Both the position numbers and the translations under genes were made by a program. From positions 146,826 through 210,825 of the forward strand of contig NZ_NIVS01000054.1 in assembly GCF_002205165.1 (NCBI RefSeq): a stretch of 64,000 nt of DNA. The letters run 5' to 3'. A model generated the notes under the pieces. It was given only the letters and a program-made list of their open reading frames with translations, was not told where the DNA came from and ran no database searches. Positions 35,461 through 43,345 of the stretch are shown here, in pieces; position 1 is the stretch's first letter, and the number at the start of each line of letters is the position of its first letter. The DNA comes from Stenotrophomonas maltophilia (GTDB lineage: Bacteria > Pseudomonadota > Gammaproteobacteria > Xanthomonadales > Xanthomonadaceae).

Positions 35461-36405
35461 TCAGGCCGCCATCGCCACCTTGCGCAGGCGGTCCAGCAGG
35501 AAGTCCGCCAGCTCATGCGGGGAGTACTTGGCCACGAACGCGTTCGCGCCGACGCGTTCCACCATGGCGTTGTTGAACACGCCCGACAGGGAGGTGTGCA
35601 GCAACACGTACAGGCCGGCCAGGCCCGGGTGACGCCGGATTTCCGTCGTCAGGGTGTAGCCGTCCATCGCCGGCATCTCGATATCGGAGATCACCATGGC
35701 GTAGCGCTCGGCCGGGTTCTCGCCCGAGGCGTGGATCTGCAGCAGGTGGTCCAGCGCCTGCTTGCCATCGGAGAGCAGGGTCGCCCCGACCCCCAGCTGG
35801 TCCAGCACGCTGCGGATCTGCTGGCGGGCCACGCGCGAGTCGTCCACCACCAGCACCTGCATCGGCGGGGCGCCGGGGGGCAGGGCCATGGAGGGATCCA
35901 GCACCGCTTCACCGCGGATCTCGGCGATGTCGGCCAGCACGCTTTCCACGTCGATCACCTGGATCAGCTCGCCCTGGAAGCGGGTCACGGCCGTCAGGTA
36001 GCTCGATTCGGCACCCAGCTCCGGCGGCGGATGGATGTCTTCCACCGCGATATTGACGATGCGTTCCACGCCGCTGACCAGGAAGCCCTGGATGGAGCGG
36101 TTGAACTCGGTCACCACCAGATAGCCCGGCGCCTTGTCGGCATCGGGCTCACGCTCGGGGTGGCCGATCGCCAGGCCCAGGTCCAGCACCGGCACCGAGC
36201 GGCCACGCACATCGGCCACACCGGCGAACTGGCTGGGCAGCCCGGGCACCTGGAACAGATCCGGGCGCCGCAGGACTTCCTGCACCTTGAAGACGTTCAC
36301 GCCAAAAAGCTGACGTCCGCCCAGCCGGAACAGCAGCAGGGCCAGACGATTGTGGCCGGCCAGTCGCGTACGCTGGTCGATGCGGTTGAGCAGGTCATGG
36401 GACAT
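35461..36405 (-). CDS. cheV: Chemotaxis coupling protein CheV (CheW-receiver fusion)
   Basis: A 314-residue protein: a CheW-like coupling domain (about 20-165, with GVADVRGRSVPVLDLG) fused to a receiver domain (about 185-305) with VDDSR and acceptor Asp in VISDIEMPAMDG. It couples receptors to CheA and is itself phosphorylated. I chose the ATG at 36405 (MSHDLLNRIDQ); a longer open frame to 36501 runs into the flgA promoter region. It is divergent from flgA; the shared gap carries overlapping sigma-54-like sites. Confidence 0.93.
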   Translation of the reverse strand: MSHDLLNRIDQRTRLAGHNRLALLLFRLGGRQLFGVNVFKVQEVLRRPDLFQVPGLPSQFAGVADVRGRSVPVLDLGLAIGHPEREPDADKAPGYLVVTEFNRSIQGFLVSGVERIVNIAVEDIHPPPELGAESSYLTAVTRFQGELIQVIDVESVLADIAEIRGEAVLDPSMALPPGAPPMQVLVVDDSRVARQQIRSVLDQLGVGATLLSDGKQALDHLLQIHASGENPAERYAMVISDIEMPAMDGYTLTTEIRRHPGLAGLYVLLHTSLSGVFNNAMVERVGANAFVAKYSPHELADFLLDRLRKVAMAA

Positions 36406-36459
36406 GGGCTTGGTATCGGCGGCAGTGGCGGCGACTTGAGCACCGCGCGCGCACCGGTT

Positions 36460-36475
36460 CGGCATGCGGCTTGCA
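36460..36475 (+). promoter_or_regulatory. Sigma-54 promoter of flgA
   Basis: Plus-strand CGGCATGCGGCTTGCA matches the consensus at ten of twelve fixed positions, with GG-N10-GC spacing. It lies 35 bp before flgA. Its -12 GC is shared with an opposite site. Confidence 0.72.
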
Positions 36476-36487
36476 TCGTGCTGCCCA
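36472..36487 (-). promoter_or_regulatory. Weaker sigma-54-like site toward cheV
   Basis: Minus-strand TGGGCAGCACGATGCA keeps GG-N10-GC spacing, with a poor -24 half. It overlaps the flgA promoter head-on so that both use the palindromic TGCA at 36472-36475 as the -12 element. Confidence 0.4.
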
Positions 36488-36510
36488 TGTTCATTGCCCA
36501 TGGAGTGCCC

Positions 36511-37158
36511 ATGCGTTCTCTTGTCTTTGCCGCGCTGCTGCTGGCGGCGCCCGCCTGGGCGGCCGGTGGCTGGCAGCCCGTGGACAGCATCCGCCAGGCC
36601 GCGCTGGGCACCTTGCCGGCCGGCAGTGAAGGCGACACCACCCTGGATTCGGCATTGCGCCTGCCGGCGTGCGGCCAGCCGCTGGCGGCCCAGCCGACCG
36701 GCACCAGTACCGTGGAGGTCAGCTGTCCCGATGCGGGTGGCTGGCGCCTGTTCGTTCCGGTCAAGGTGCGCCGCAACCAGACCGTCCTCATCCTCAATCG
36801 TGGTGTGGCCGCTGGAGAAACCCTGGCGGCGGCCGATATCACCACTGGCCAGCGTGATGCGGCCCGGATCGCCGGCGCTGCATTGGCCGATCCGGCCGCC
36901 GCCGTCGGCCGCGTGGCGCGCAGGACCCTCAGTGCCGGCAGCCTGCTCTCGGCCAATGATCTGGTCGCGCAGCGCCTGGTGCGCCGGGGCGACAGTGTCG
37001 CGCTGGTGTCGCGGCGGGGCGGGGTGGAGGTCCGGGTTGCCGGGCGCGCCATGGCCGATGCCGGCGAGAACGAGCGGGTCTCGGTCGAAAACCTGTCGTC
37101 CCGCAAGATCGTGCAGGGCACCGTCGCGGCCAGCGGTGACGTTTTAGTGACGCGCTGA
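36511..37158 (+). CDS. flgA: P-ring assembly chaperone FlgA
   Basis: A 215-residue periplasmic protein: signal peptide of about 18 residues (MRSLVFAALLLAAPAWAAGG), a variable N-terminal part and the C-terminal SAF-like domain (from about 105: GVAAGETLAAADI, then RRTLSAGSLLSANDLV). It helps FlgI assemble. The ATG at 36511 has GGAG just ahead; an in-frame ATG at 36487 would lack a good binding site. It is the first of three plus-strand flagellar genes. Confidence 0.94.
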   Translation: MRSLVFAALLLAAPAWAAGGWQPVDSIRQAALGTLPAGSEGDTTLDSALRLPACGQPLAAQPTGTSTVEVSCPDAGGWRLFVPVKVRRNQTVLILNRGVAAGETLAAADITTGQRDAARIAGAALADPAAAVGRVARRTLSAGSLLSANDLVAQRLVRRGDSVALVSRRGGVEVRVAGRAMADAGENERVSVENLSSRKIVQGTVAASGDVLVTR

Positions 37159-37209
37159 ACACGAGTGTGAATACGGGCCACTTTTCCCGTCAAATCTGCA
37201 ATATTCCCC

Positions 37210-37236
37210 TAAAGATGGCGCCTGACCGGCCGTTAT
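37210..37236 (+). promoter_or_regulatory. Sigma-28 (FliA) promoter of flgM
   Basis: TAAAGATG-N11-GCCGTTAT fits the FliA consensus with exact spacing. It lies 32 bp before flgM, as expected for the FliA-FlgM feedback loop. Confidence 0.88.
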
Positions 37237-37267
37237 CCCTTGTGAACCGCATTCCCAGGACAACTCC

Positions 37268-37570
37268 ATGAGCCAGAAAATCGACGGCAACCTGCAGGCC
37301 ACCGCCCATCTGCGCAGCGTCGCTCCCGGCAACAAGCCGAGCGTCAGCACCGATGCCCCGGCCCGCCCGGTGGAAGCCGCTGACAGCCTGCGCCTGACCG
37401 GCGAAGCCACCAGCCTGCAGGCGATGCAGCGCGAGCTGTCCACCGCCCCGGCGATCGACGCGGCGCGTGTGCAGGCCGTGCGTGATTCGCTGCAGAACGG
37501 CACTTACAAGATCAATCCGGACGCGATCGCTTCGCGCATGCTCGAGCTGGACCAGCAGCTGCAGGGATGA
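37268..37570 (+). CDS. flgM: Anti-sigma-28 factor FlgM
   Basis: A 100-residue, largely disordered protein with the conserved C-terminal FliA-binding part (VRDSLQNGTYKINPDAIASR, then MLELDQQLQG). It keeps FliA inactive until it is exported through the finished hook. It overlaps flgN by four bases (ATGA). Confidence 0.95.
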   Translation: MSQKIDGNLQATAHLRSVAPGNKPSVSTDAPARPVEAADSLRLTGEATSLQAMQRELSTAPAIDAARVQAVRDSLQNGTYKINPDAIASRMLELDQQLQG

Positions 37571-37905
37571 AGCTGGCGATGAGCGAGCCGCTGCAGCGCC
37601 TCAGCGATGCCTTGGACGTTGAACGCCAGGCATTGGTCGAGCATGACGTGCAGGCCCTGATCCGTGCGACCGGCGCCAAGCTGGAGGCCCTGCGGGCCCT
37701 CGAAGCCGCGCTGCCGCTCGGCCAAGCCGAGCGCGTGCAGGAGCTGGCCGAGCGCAACCGCGCCAACGGCGTGCTGCTCTCGCGGCGGCGCCGCGAGGTC
37801 AACTGGGCCCTGCGCCAGCTGGGCCGCAGCGAGGATGCCGCGGCCTACGATGCCAAGGGGCAGTCGCATACGCTCAACACCCGGCGGCCGCTCGCGGTCG
37901 CCTGA
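37567..37905 (+). CDS. flgN: Hook-junction export chaperone FlgN
   Basis: A 112-residue helical protein with the FlgN-type pattern (LDVERQALVEHDVQALI, then NRANGVLLSRRRREVNWALR). It escorts FlgK and FlgL to the export gate. It is translationally coupled to flgM. Confidence 0.9.
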   Translation: MKLAMSEPLQRLSDALDVERQALVEHDVQALIRATGAKLEALRALEAALPLGQAERVQELAERNRANGVLLSRRRREVNWALRQLGRSEDAAAYDAKGQSHTLNTRRPLAVA

Positions 37906-37984
37906 TCCGGCCTGTCCGGCGGCCCCCGGCTGCCGATGTGAACGTCACCGCGTATATTGAGCGCCTGTTTCCAGCCGCCTCGAT

Positions 37985-39214
37985 GTGACCGTGACCGTAA
38001 CTTCCGCCCTTGTCACCGCCCCGTTGCCTCCGCATCCGGTCCTGCTTGCCCTGTTTGAACGGATCAAGGAGGGCGTGCTGCTGTTCCGTGAGGATGGCAG
38101 CGTGGCCCTGGCCAATGCCGCCGTCAGCGAGATCCTCGGCCAGGCCGAACGCGATGCCGGGCTGACCCCGGCGCAATGGCTGCGCCAGCTGCTGCCACCG
38201 GACGCGCTGGAACAGGCGCGCCTCAACGGCCACTGGAACGGCAGCCTGCCGGTCGGCGAGCGCATGGTCATCGCCCATGTCTACCATCATGACGATGGCG
38301 GCCAGCGCCACTATCTGGCCCTGTTCCGCCGCATTGAAGGCCAGGAAGACTACGAGCGCGAGCTGCAGCAGCGCCATGCCGAGCTGCGCCAGGCCTACCT
38401 GCGCCTCAACGGCACCCAGGAAAAGCTGCTGCAGTCGGAGAAGATGGCCTCCATCGGCCAACTCGCCGCCGGCGTGGCGCACGAGATCAACAACCCGATC
38501 GGCTATGTGCACTCCAACCTGGGCAGCCTGCAGGAATACCTGCGCAGCCTGTTCACCGTGATCGAAGCCTACGAGCGTGCCCTGCGTGCACCGGATCCCA
38601 AGGCGTTGATCCCGGAGATCGACGACATCCGTCAGCGCTTCGACATCGACTTCATCAGCCGCGACCTGCCGCAGCTGATGGCCGAATCGCGCGAGGGCAT
38701 CGAGCGGGTGACCCGGATCGTGCGCGATCTGAAGGACTTCTCGTATTCCGGACGCGATGAGTCGTGGAAGCTGGTGGACCTGCATGCGGGCCTGGAATCC
38801 ACGATCAACATCATCTGGAACGAGCTCAAGTACAAGGTGACCCTGCACCGCGAATTCGGCCAGCTGCCGCTGGTGGAGTGCCTGCCCTCGGAGTTGAACC
38901 AGGTCTACATGAACCTGCTGCTCAATGCCGGCCACGCCATTGCCGACCGCGGCACGATCCATGTGCGCACCGGGGTGGAGGGCGATACCGTCTGGGTGGA
39001 ATTCGAAGACACCGGCGGCGGTATCTCGCCGGAGCTGCGCCAGCGCATCTTCGATCCGTTCTTCACCACCAAGCCGGTGGGCAGCGGCACCGGGTTGGGC
39101 CTGTCGATCTCCTACAGCATCATCAACAAGCACCACGGCCGCATCGACCTGGAGAGCACGCCGGGCGTGGGCTCCAAATTCAGGCTGGTACTGCCGATCA
39201 AGCAGCCGCGCTGA
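37985..39214 (+). CDS. PAS-domain histidine kinase (NtrB/FixL class)
   Basis: A 409-residue soluble kinase. A single PAS-like domain (about 20-125) is followed by a coiled coil, the H-box [18 protein letters not shown] (phospho-His near 165) and an ATPase domain with N-box [15 protein letters not shown]1 EDTGGGI and G2 [10 protein letters not shown]. No membrane helix is seen, so it should sense a cytoplasmic signal. In Xanthomonas a PAS kinase next to the flagellar genes works with RavR (RavS/RavA); this gene or the one at 41090-43195 could be that partner. Starts with GTG at 37985. It is 79 bp after flgN; REP hairpins follow it. Confidence 0.9.
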   Translation: MTVTVTSALVTAPLPPHPVLLALFERIKEGVLLFREDGSVALANAAVSEILGQAERDAGLTPAQWLRQLLPPDALEQARLNGHWNGSLPVGERMVIAHVYHHDDGGQRHYLALFRRIEGQEDYERELQQRHAELRQAYLRLNGTQEKLLQSEKMASIGQLAAGVAHEINNPIGYVHSNLGSLQEYLRSLFTVIEAYERALRAPDPKALIPEIDDIRQRFDIDFISRDLPQLMAESREGIERVTRIVRDLKDFSYSGRDESWKLVDLHAGLESTINIIWNELKYKVTLHREFGQLPLVECLPSELNQVYMNLLLNAGHAIADRGTIHVRTGVEGDTVWVEFEDTGGGISPELRQRIFDPFFTTKPVGSGTGLGLSISYSIINKHHGRIDLESTPGVGSKFRLVLPIKQPR

Positions 39215-39228
39215 TCCAGCAATGGCCT

Positions 39229-39310
39229 TGCCGGCCGCTGGCCGGCATTGCGGGGGCTTTCACAGATCCCTTCGGGTGGGGAAGAGCAGCCGACCGACGG
39301 TCGGCTCTAC
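39229..39310. repeat. SMAG-type REP pair (GTAG-tagged hairpins)
   Basis: Two hairpins lie in the 113-bp gap between convergent genes. The first is TGCCGGCC-GCT-GGCCGGCA (39229-39247). The second, read on the minus strand from 39310, starts with GTAG and forms AGCCGACC-GTC-GGTCGGCT (39288-39306), followed by GCTCTTCCCC-like sequence. GTAG-tagged stems of this type are the abundant SMAG repeats of Stenotrophomonas maltophilia. They may also act as a two-way transcription or mRNA-stability block. Confidence 0.82.
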
Positions 39311-39327
39311 CGAAATCTCTGGCGCTC

Positions 39328-41085
39328 TCAATCCTCGTCCACCGTCGGCAGCGCCGGCGCGGGTGCGGTGTTCGCACGCCGCTGTTCCTCATGCGTGCGG
39401 AACGCCTGGTGGATGTGCTTGCGCAGCTCGTCATCGTTCCACGGCTTGGTCAGGAAGCGATAGATCGCGCCGCGGTTGATTGCGTCGGTCACGGTGTTGA
39501 GGTCGGTGTAGCCGGACAGTACCAGGCGGATCGTATCCGGGTAGAGCATCTTGACCCGGCCCAGGAACTCGGTGCCGCTCATGTCGCTCATGCGCTGGTC
39601 GGACAGGATCACCTGCACGTCGTTGATGGCCAGCAGATCGAAGGCATCGCGCACGTTGCCCGCGGCCAGGATCCGGTACCCGTCGCGGCGGAACAGACGC
39701 ACCAGCGAGCGCAGCACGTTCTCTTCGTCGTCCAGCAGCAGCAGCGTGCGGTCCGGGCGCGTCTCGGCGAAGGCCTCCGGGCGCAGGTAACGGCGGCGCA
39801 GGGTCATGCCCGCAGCATCGGCGGACATCGGCTCACCGAACAGATAGCCCTGGAATACATCGCAGTCGTTGCGGCGCAGGAAGCCGAGTTGCGCCTGCGA
39901 CTCCACCCCGTTGGCAATCACCGTCATGCCCAGCTGGTGGCCCATGGCGATGATCGCGCGGGCAATGGCCGCCTCGCGGTTGCCGGCCGGCGCGCTCTTG
40001 ATGAAGCTGCGGTCGATCTTGAGCTTGTCCACCGGGTAGCGGACCAGCGCGCTGAGGCTGGAATCGCCGGTGCCGAAGTTGTCCAGGCTCAGGCTGATGC
40101 CTTCGTTGCGCAGGTTGACCAGGGTTTCGTGCACGAAGTTGACGTTGTTGGTCAGCGCGCTTTCGTTGATCTCCAGCGTCAGCATCTGCGCCGGCACACC
40201 GGCGGCCTGCATCAGCGACATCACCTCGGCGAAGAAGTTCGGGCGCAGCAGCTGCAGGGTGGACACGTTCACCGCGATGGTGAAGTCATCAAAGCCCTGG
40301 TCGCGCCACAGCTTGGCCTGCTTGAGCGCGCCTTCCAGCACCCAGGTGCCGATCTGCACGATGATGCCCAGCCGTTCGGCCGTGCGCATGAAACGCTCCG
40401 GCACCAGCATGCCCAGGGTGGGCGATTGCCAGCGCAGCAGCGCTTCCATGCCGACCACGTGGCCATCGCGGGCGCTGACCAGCGGCTGGTAACGCAGCTT
40501 GAGCTCGCCATTGGGGATCGCGTCGACAATCTGGCGCGCGATGATGCTCTCGCTGTGGGCGCTGGAGGGCGTATCCACCGCGTGGATGCGCACCGCATTG
40601 CCACCCTCGCGGGCGGCCTGGTACAGCGCATCCTCGGCGTGGTCGAGCAGGCGCGAGACGCCGGTGGCGTGCTCCGGGCACAGGCTCACGCCCAGTTTGC
40701 CGGTCATGAACAGCGTGTACGGCAGCACCGACAGCGGCAGTTCCAGCTGCTGGCGGATCTCCTCGGCCAGGTCCTCGGGCAGCGGCATGTCGGCAGTGCG
40801 TGGCACCGCCAGCAGGAATTCATCGCTGCCGTGGCGCCACAGCTTGCCGCGGCCGCGCAGGTGGTGCTGCAGGCGCTGGGCGACCAGCACCAGGGCCTGG
40901 TCGCCGACCTCGGCGCTCATGTTCTCGTTGACCGAGGCGAAGTGGTCGATATCCACGTGCATGAGCATCAGCGGCGTGCCGCCGGAGGCGGCCTCGGTCA
41001 CCATCGCCTGCAGTTCGGGGTTGCCGGCGCCCAGGCGGGGCGGGGCGTCCTCGATGCTGACCAGGGGCAGAGAAGGGTTCCACAT
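39328..41085 (-). CDS. ravR: RavR-like GGDEF-EAL-receiver response regulator
   Basis: A 585-residue protein with the unusual order GGDEF (about 35-165), EAL (about 180-430), receiver (about 450-565). This order and the place beside flagellar genes and a PAS kinase match RavR of Xanthomonas. The GGDEF motif is degenerate (RHGSDEF) and lacks an inhibitory RxxD. In the EAL domain EALLRW, NVS and the catalytic Lys are present, but DDFGTG is DNFGTG and AEGVE is ANGVE, two changes at usual metal-ligand positions. The receiver has DDEE and acceptor Asp in VILSDQRM, close to RpfG-type receivers. It starts four bases after the kinase gene, so the two form one operon. Confidence 0.85.
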   Translation of the reverse strand: MWNPSLPLVSIEDAPPRLGAGNPELQAMVTEAASGGTPLMLMHVDIDHFASVNENMSAEVGDQALVLVAQRLQHHLRGRGKLWRHGSDEFLLAVPRTADMPLPEDLAEEIRQQLELPLSVLPYTLFMTGKLGVSLCPEHATGVSRLLDHAEDALYQAAREGGNAVRIHAVDTPSSAHSESIIARQIVDAIPNGELKLRYQPLVSARDGHVVGMEALLRWQSPTLGMLVPERFMRTAERLGIIVQIGTWVLEGALKQAKLWRDQGFDDFTIAVNVSTLQLLRPNFFAEVMSLMQAAGVPAQMLTLEINESALTNNVNFVHETLVNLRNEGISLSLDNFGTGDSSLSALVRYPVDKLKIDRSFIKSAPAGNREAAIARAIIAMGHQLGMTVIANGVESQAQLGFLRRNDCDVFQGYLFGEPMSADAAGMTLRRRYLRPEAFAETRPDRTLLLLDDEENVLRSLVRLFRRDGYRILAAGNVRDAFDLLAINDVQVILSDQRMSDMSGTEFLGRVKMLYPDTIRLVLSGYTDLNTVTDAINRGAIYRFLTKPWNDDELRKHIHQAFRTHEEQRRANTAPAPALPTVDED

Positions 41086-41089
41086 GAGC

Positions 41090-43195
41090 TCAGTGTTCCA
41101 GGGTGTCGTGAGCCGTCGCGCCGGTGGCGCGGTACGGCAGGTAAAGGTCGATCAGGGTACCGGCGCCGTGCGCCGATTCGATGCGTAATGTGCCACCCAC
41201 GCTCTGCGCGCGCTCGCGCATCACGATCAGGCCCAGCCCGCGCGGGCCGTCCGGGTCGAACCCTTCGCCATCGTCGCGGACCTGCAGGTGCAGGCCGTGG
41301 TCGTCCACATCGCGCAGATGCAGGTTGACCTGGCTGGCGCGGGCATGGCGCAGCACGTTGGTCAGGCTCTCCTGCGCGATGCGGAAGCAGGCCTGCTCGA
41401 TGTCGCCGGCCGGGCGCCGCGGCAGCGACTGGATGTCCGGCAGCAGTTCGATCGCCGCCGAGCGGAACAGCACGCCCGCCTGCCAGCGCAGCGCCGCTTC
41501 CAGGCCCAGCGCGTCCAGCTGCGGCGGGCGCAGCAGGGTAGAGATGTCGCGCAGCTTGCCGACGGTCGCGTCGGCCAACTGGATGATCTGCGCCAGGTCC
41601 TCATCGCGGCGGGCGGCATCCTGCTCGTCCTGCGCGGCATAGGCGGACAGTTTCATCGCGGTGATCGCCTGGCCGATGTCGTCGTGCAGGTCGCGCGAGA
41701 TCGCGCGGCGTTCGTCTTCCTGCAGCGAGAACAGCCGCCCGGCCATCGCCTGCAGCTCACGGTTGCTGGTTTCAAGCGCCTCGCGGATGCGTTCGGGCTC
41801 GCTGAGGTCACGCACGATCAACAGCTTGCAGTTGCGCCCGCCGTAGCGCACATCGCCCACCGCCAGGCCGGCCTGGAAGGCCTGGCCGTTGAAGCGGCGC
41901 ATGCCGATCACTTCGCCTGCGCCAGCGCTCTGCAGGGGCAACTGGGCAAACAGCTGCGCACGCACGCGGGGCAGGTCGTCGGGGGTCACCAGCGCCGCCA
42001 GCGGCTCGCCGAGCAGGGTGTTGTGGCCGTAGCCGAACTGGGTCGCGGCGCAGGCGTTGGCGTACAGCACGTGCTCCTCGGACAGGATCACCACGCCGTC
42101 CGGAAGCACCCGCACCAGCTCGCGGAACTGCTCCTCGCGCTCACGCAGCAGGCGCCGCGACTGCTCGCGCTCGGTGACATCCTGCAGGGTGCCCAGCACG
42201 CGCGGGCGCCCGGCGTCGTCCTGGCCGCTCTCGGCGCGCAGGTGCACCATCAGCGCGCGCCCATCCATCGCCAGCAGCGGCAGCAGCACATCGATCTGCA
42301 CGGGCTCGCCGGAGCTCATCTCCTGCAACAGCTGTTCGCTGAGTGCGGCCGTGGCCGGATCGGCCGGCACCAGCAGTTCGTCGAACCGGTGCCAGCGCCG
42401 GGCTTCGGGCGCGCGCCGGCCAAGCAGGCGATACACCTGGTTGGCGTAGCGGCCCAGGCCGGTGGCCGGATCGATCTCCCACGCGCCGATACGCGCCATC
42501 TCGTGCGCTTCCTCGACCCGGGCGAGCGCCTGGTCGCGGCGCAACAGGGCCTGGTCTTCGCGGGTACGGTCGATCGCGATCAGCAGGCGCGCGCGACGGC
42601 CGCCGTAATCGATGAAATTGCTGCGCATTTCCATGCGCCGGGTGCTGCCGTCACTCAGGCGCAGGTCGGCGGTGATCACGCACAGCTGTTCCGGGTTGGC
42701 GCGGATGTGATCCAGCTTGGCCTCGAGCATTGCTTCGTGTCCGGGCGGCCACAACGCGGTGATCGGCATCGCGGTGAAGGCCTCGCGGCTGAAGCCGAAG
42801 AAGCTCGCCGCGGCCGGGTTGACGTCCAGGATCGCCAGCGACTCCAGGTCGTAGACCAGGATCGGGCCGGGATTGCCTTCGAACATCTGCCGGTGCCGGG
42901 TCTCCGAACTCTCCAGCCGTGCGTGGGTATGCAGTACGTGTTGGGCCAGCGGGCGCAGCAGCAGATAGATCAGCGCCGCGCTGGCGACCACGAAGAAGGT
43001 GCCCTTGAGCGTCTGCCACTGCGCGGCGGTCTGCAGATCACCAGCCACCACTTTGACTGCGGCATCGCTGCACAGGATCCATACCAGGGCCAGCACCAGA
43101 TAGGCGACCACCACGCGCCAGCGGTCGCGGCGCAGATCGCGGGCCAGGGGCGTGTCGGCAGCGGGTTCGGAAGGGCCTGGCAGGTGGGTCGGCAT
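41090..43195 (-). CDS. Membrane PAS-containing histidine kinase (HisKA_3 class)
   Basis: A 701-residue kinase. Two membrane helices (about 28-46 and 65-85) bracket a very short periplasmic loop. Three PAS-type modules follow (about 105-215, 230-350, 355-465), then a NarX/UhpB-type dimerisation domain with phospho-His in AISRDLHDDIGQ and an ATPase domain with RIAQESLTNVLRHA and DDGEGFD. The signal is probably read by the cytoplasmic PAS modules. The ATG at 43195 is preferred to a TTG at 43213. It is co-transcribed with the RavR-like gene four bases downstream, which makes that protein its likely partner. Confidence 0.9.
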   Translation of the reverse strand: MPTHLPGPSEPAADTPLARDLRRDRWRVVVAYLVLALVWILCSDAAVKVVAGDLQTAAQWQTLKGTFFVVASAALIYLLLRPLAQHVLHTHARLESSETRHRQMFEGNPGPILVYDLESLAILDVNPAAASFFGFSREAFTAMPITALWPPGHEAMLEAKLDHIRANPEQLCVITADLRLSDGSTRRMEMRSNFIDYGGRRARLLIAIDRTREDQALLRRDQALARVEEAHEMARIGAWEIDPATGLGRYANQVYRLLGRRAPEARRWHRFDELLVPADPATAALSEQLLQEMSSGEPVQIDVLLPLLAMDGRALMVHLRAESGQDDAGRPRVLGTLQDVTEREQSRRLLREREEQFRELVRVLPDGVVILSEEHVLYANACAATQFGYGHNTLLGEPLAALVTPDDLPRVRAQLFAQLPLQSAGAGEVIGMRRFNGQAFQAGLAVGDVRYGGRNCKLLIVRDLSEPERIREALETSNRELQAMAGRLFSLQEDERRAISRDLHDDIGQAITAMKLSAYAAQDEQDAARRDEDLAQIIQLADATVGKLRDISTLLRPPQLDALGLEAALRWQAGVLFRSAAIELLPDIQSLPRRPAGDIEQACFRIAQESLTNVLRHARASQVNLHLRDVDDHGLHLQVRDDGEGFDPDGPRGLGLIVMRERAQSVGGTLRIESAHGAGTLIDLYLPYRATGATAHDTLEH

Positions 43196-43272
43196 GGGGC
43201 AGGGCGGGGCCAATCGGTCAAGGCGAGTGCCATCTTACCTGCCCCGGGTGAGGATGCAGGACGCGAGGGAAC

Positions 43273-43299
43273 TCAATAATCCGCAATCTCCGCCGTTAA
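43273..43299 (+). promoter_or_regulatory. Sigma-28 (FliA) promoter of the PAS-GGDEF-EAL operon
   Basis: TCAATAAT-N11-GCCGTTAA matches the FliA -10 octamer at seven of eight positions, with exact N11 spacing and a TCAA-type -35. It lies 46 bp before the GTG start. Confidence 0.72.
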
Positions 43300-43345
43300 C
43301 GATTGCGTTCCCCGGTTGTCGGGTGCGTTATCGGAGTTACAGGGC

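Noticed and set aside
43196..43260. Sigma-54 promoter for the membrane kinase (TGGCACTCGCCTTGAC on the minus strand)
   Set aside because: The essential -12 GC is GA, so the match fails at an invariant position.
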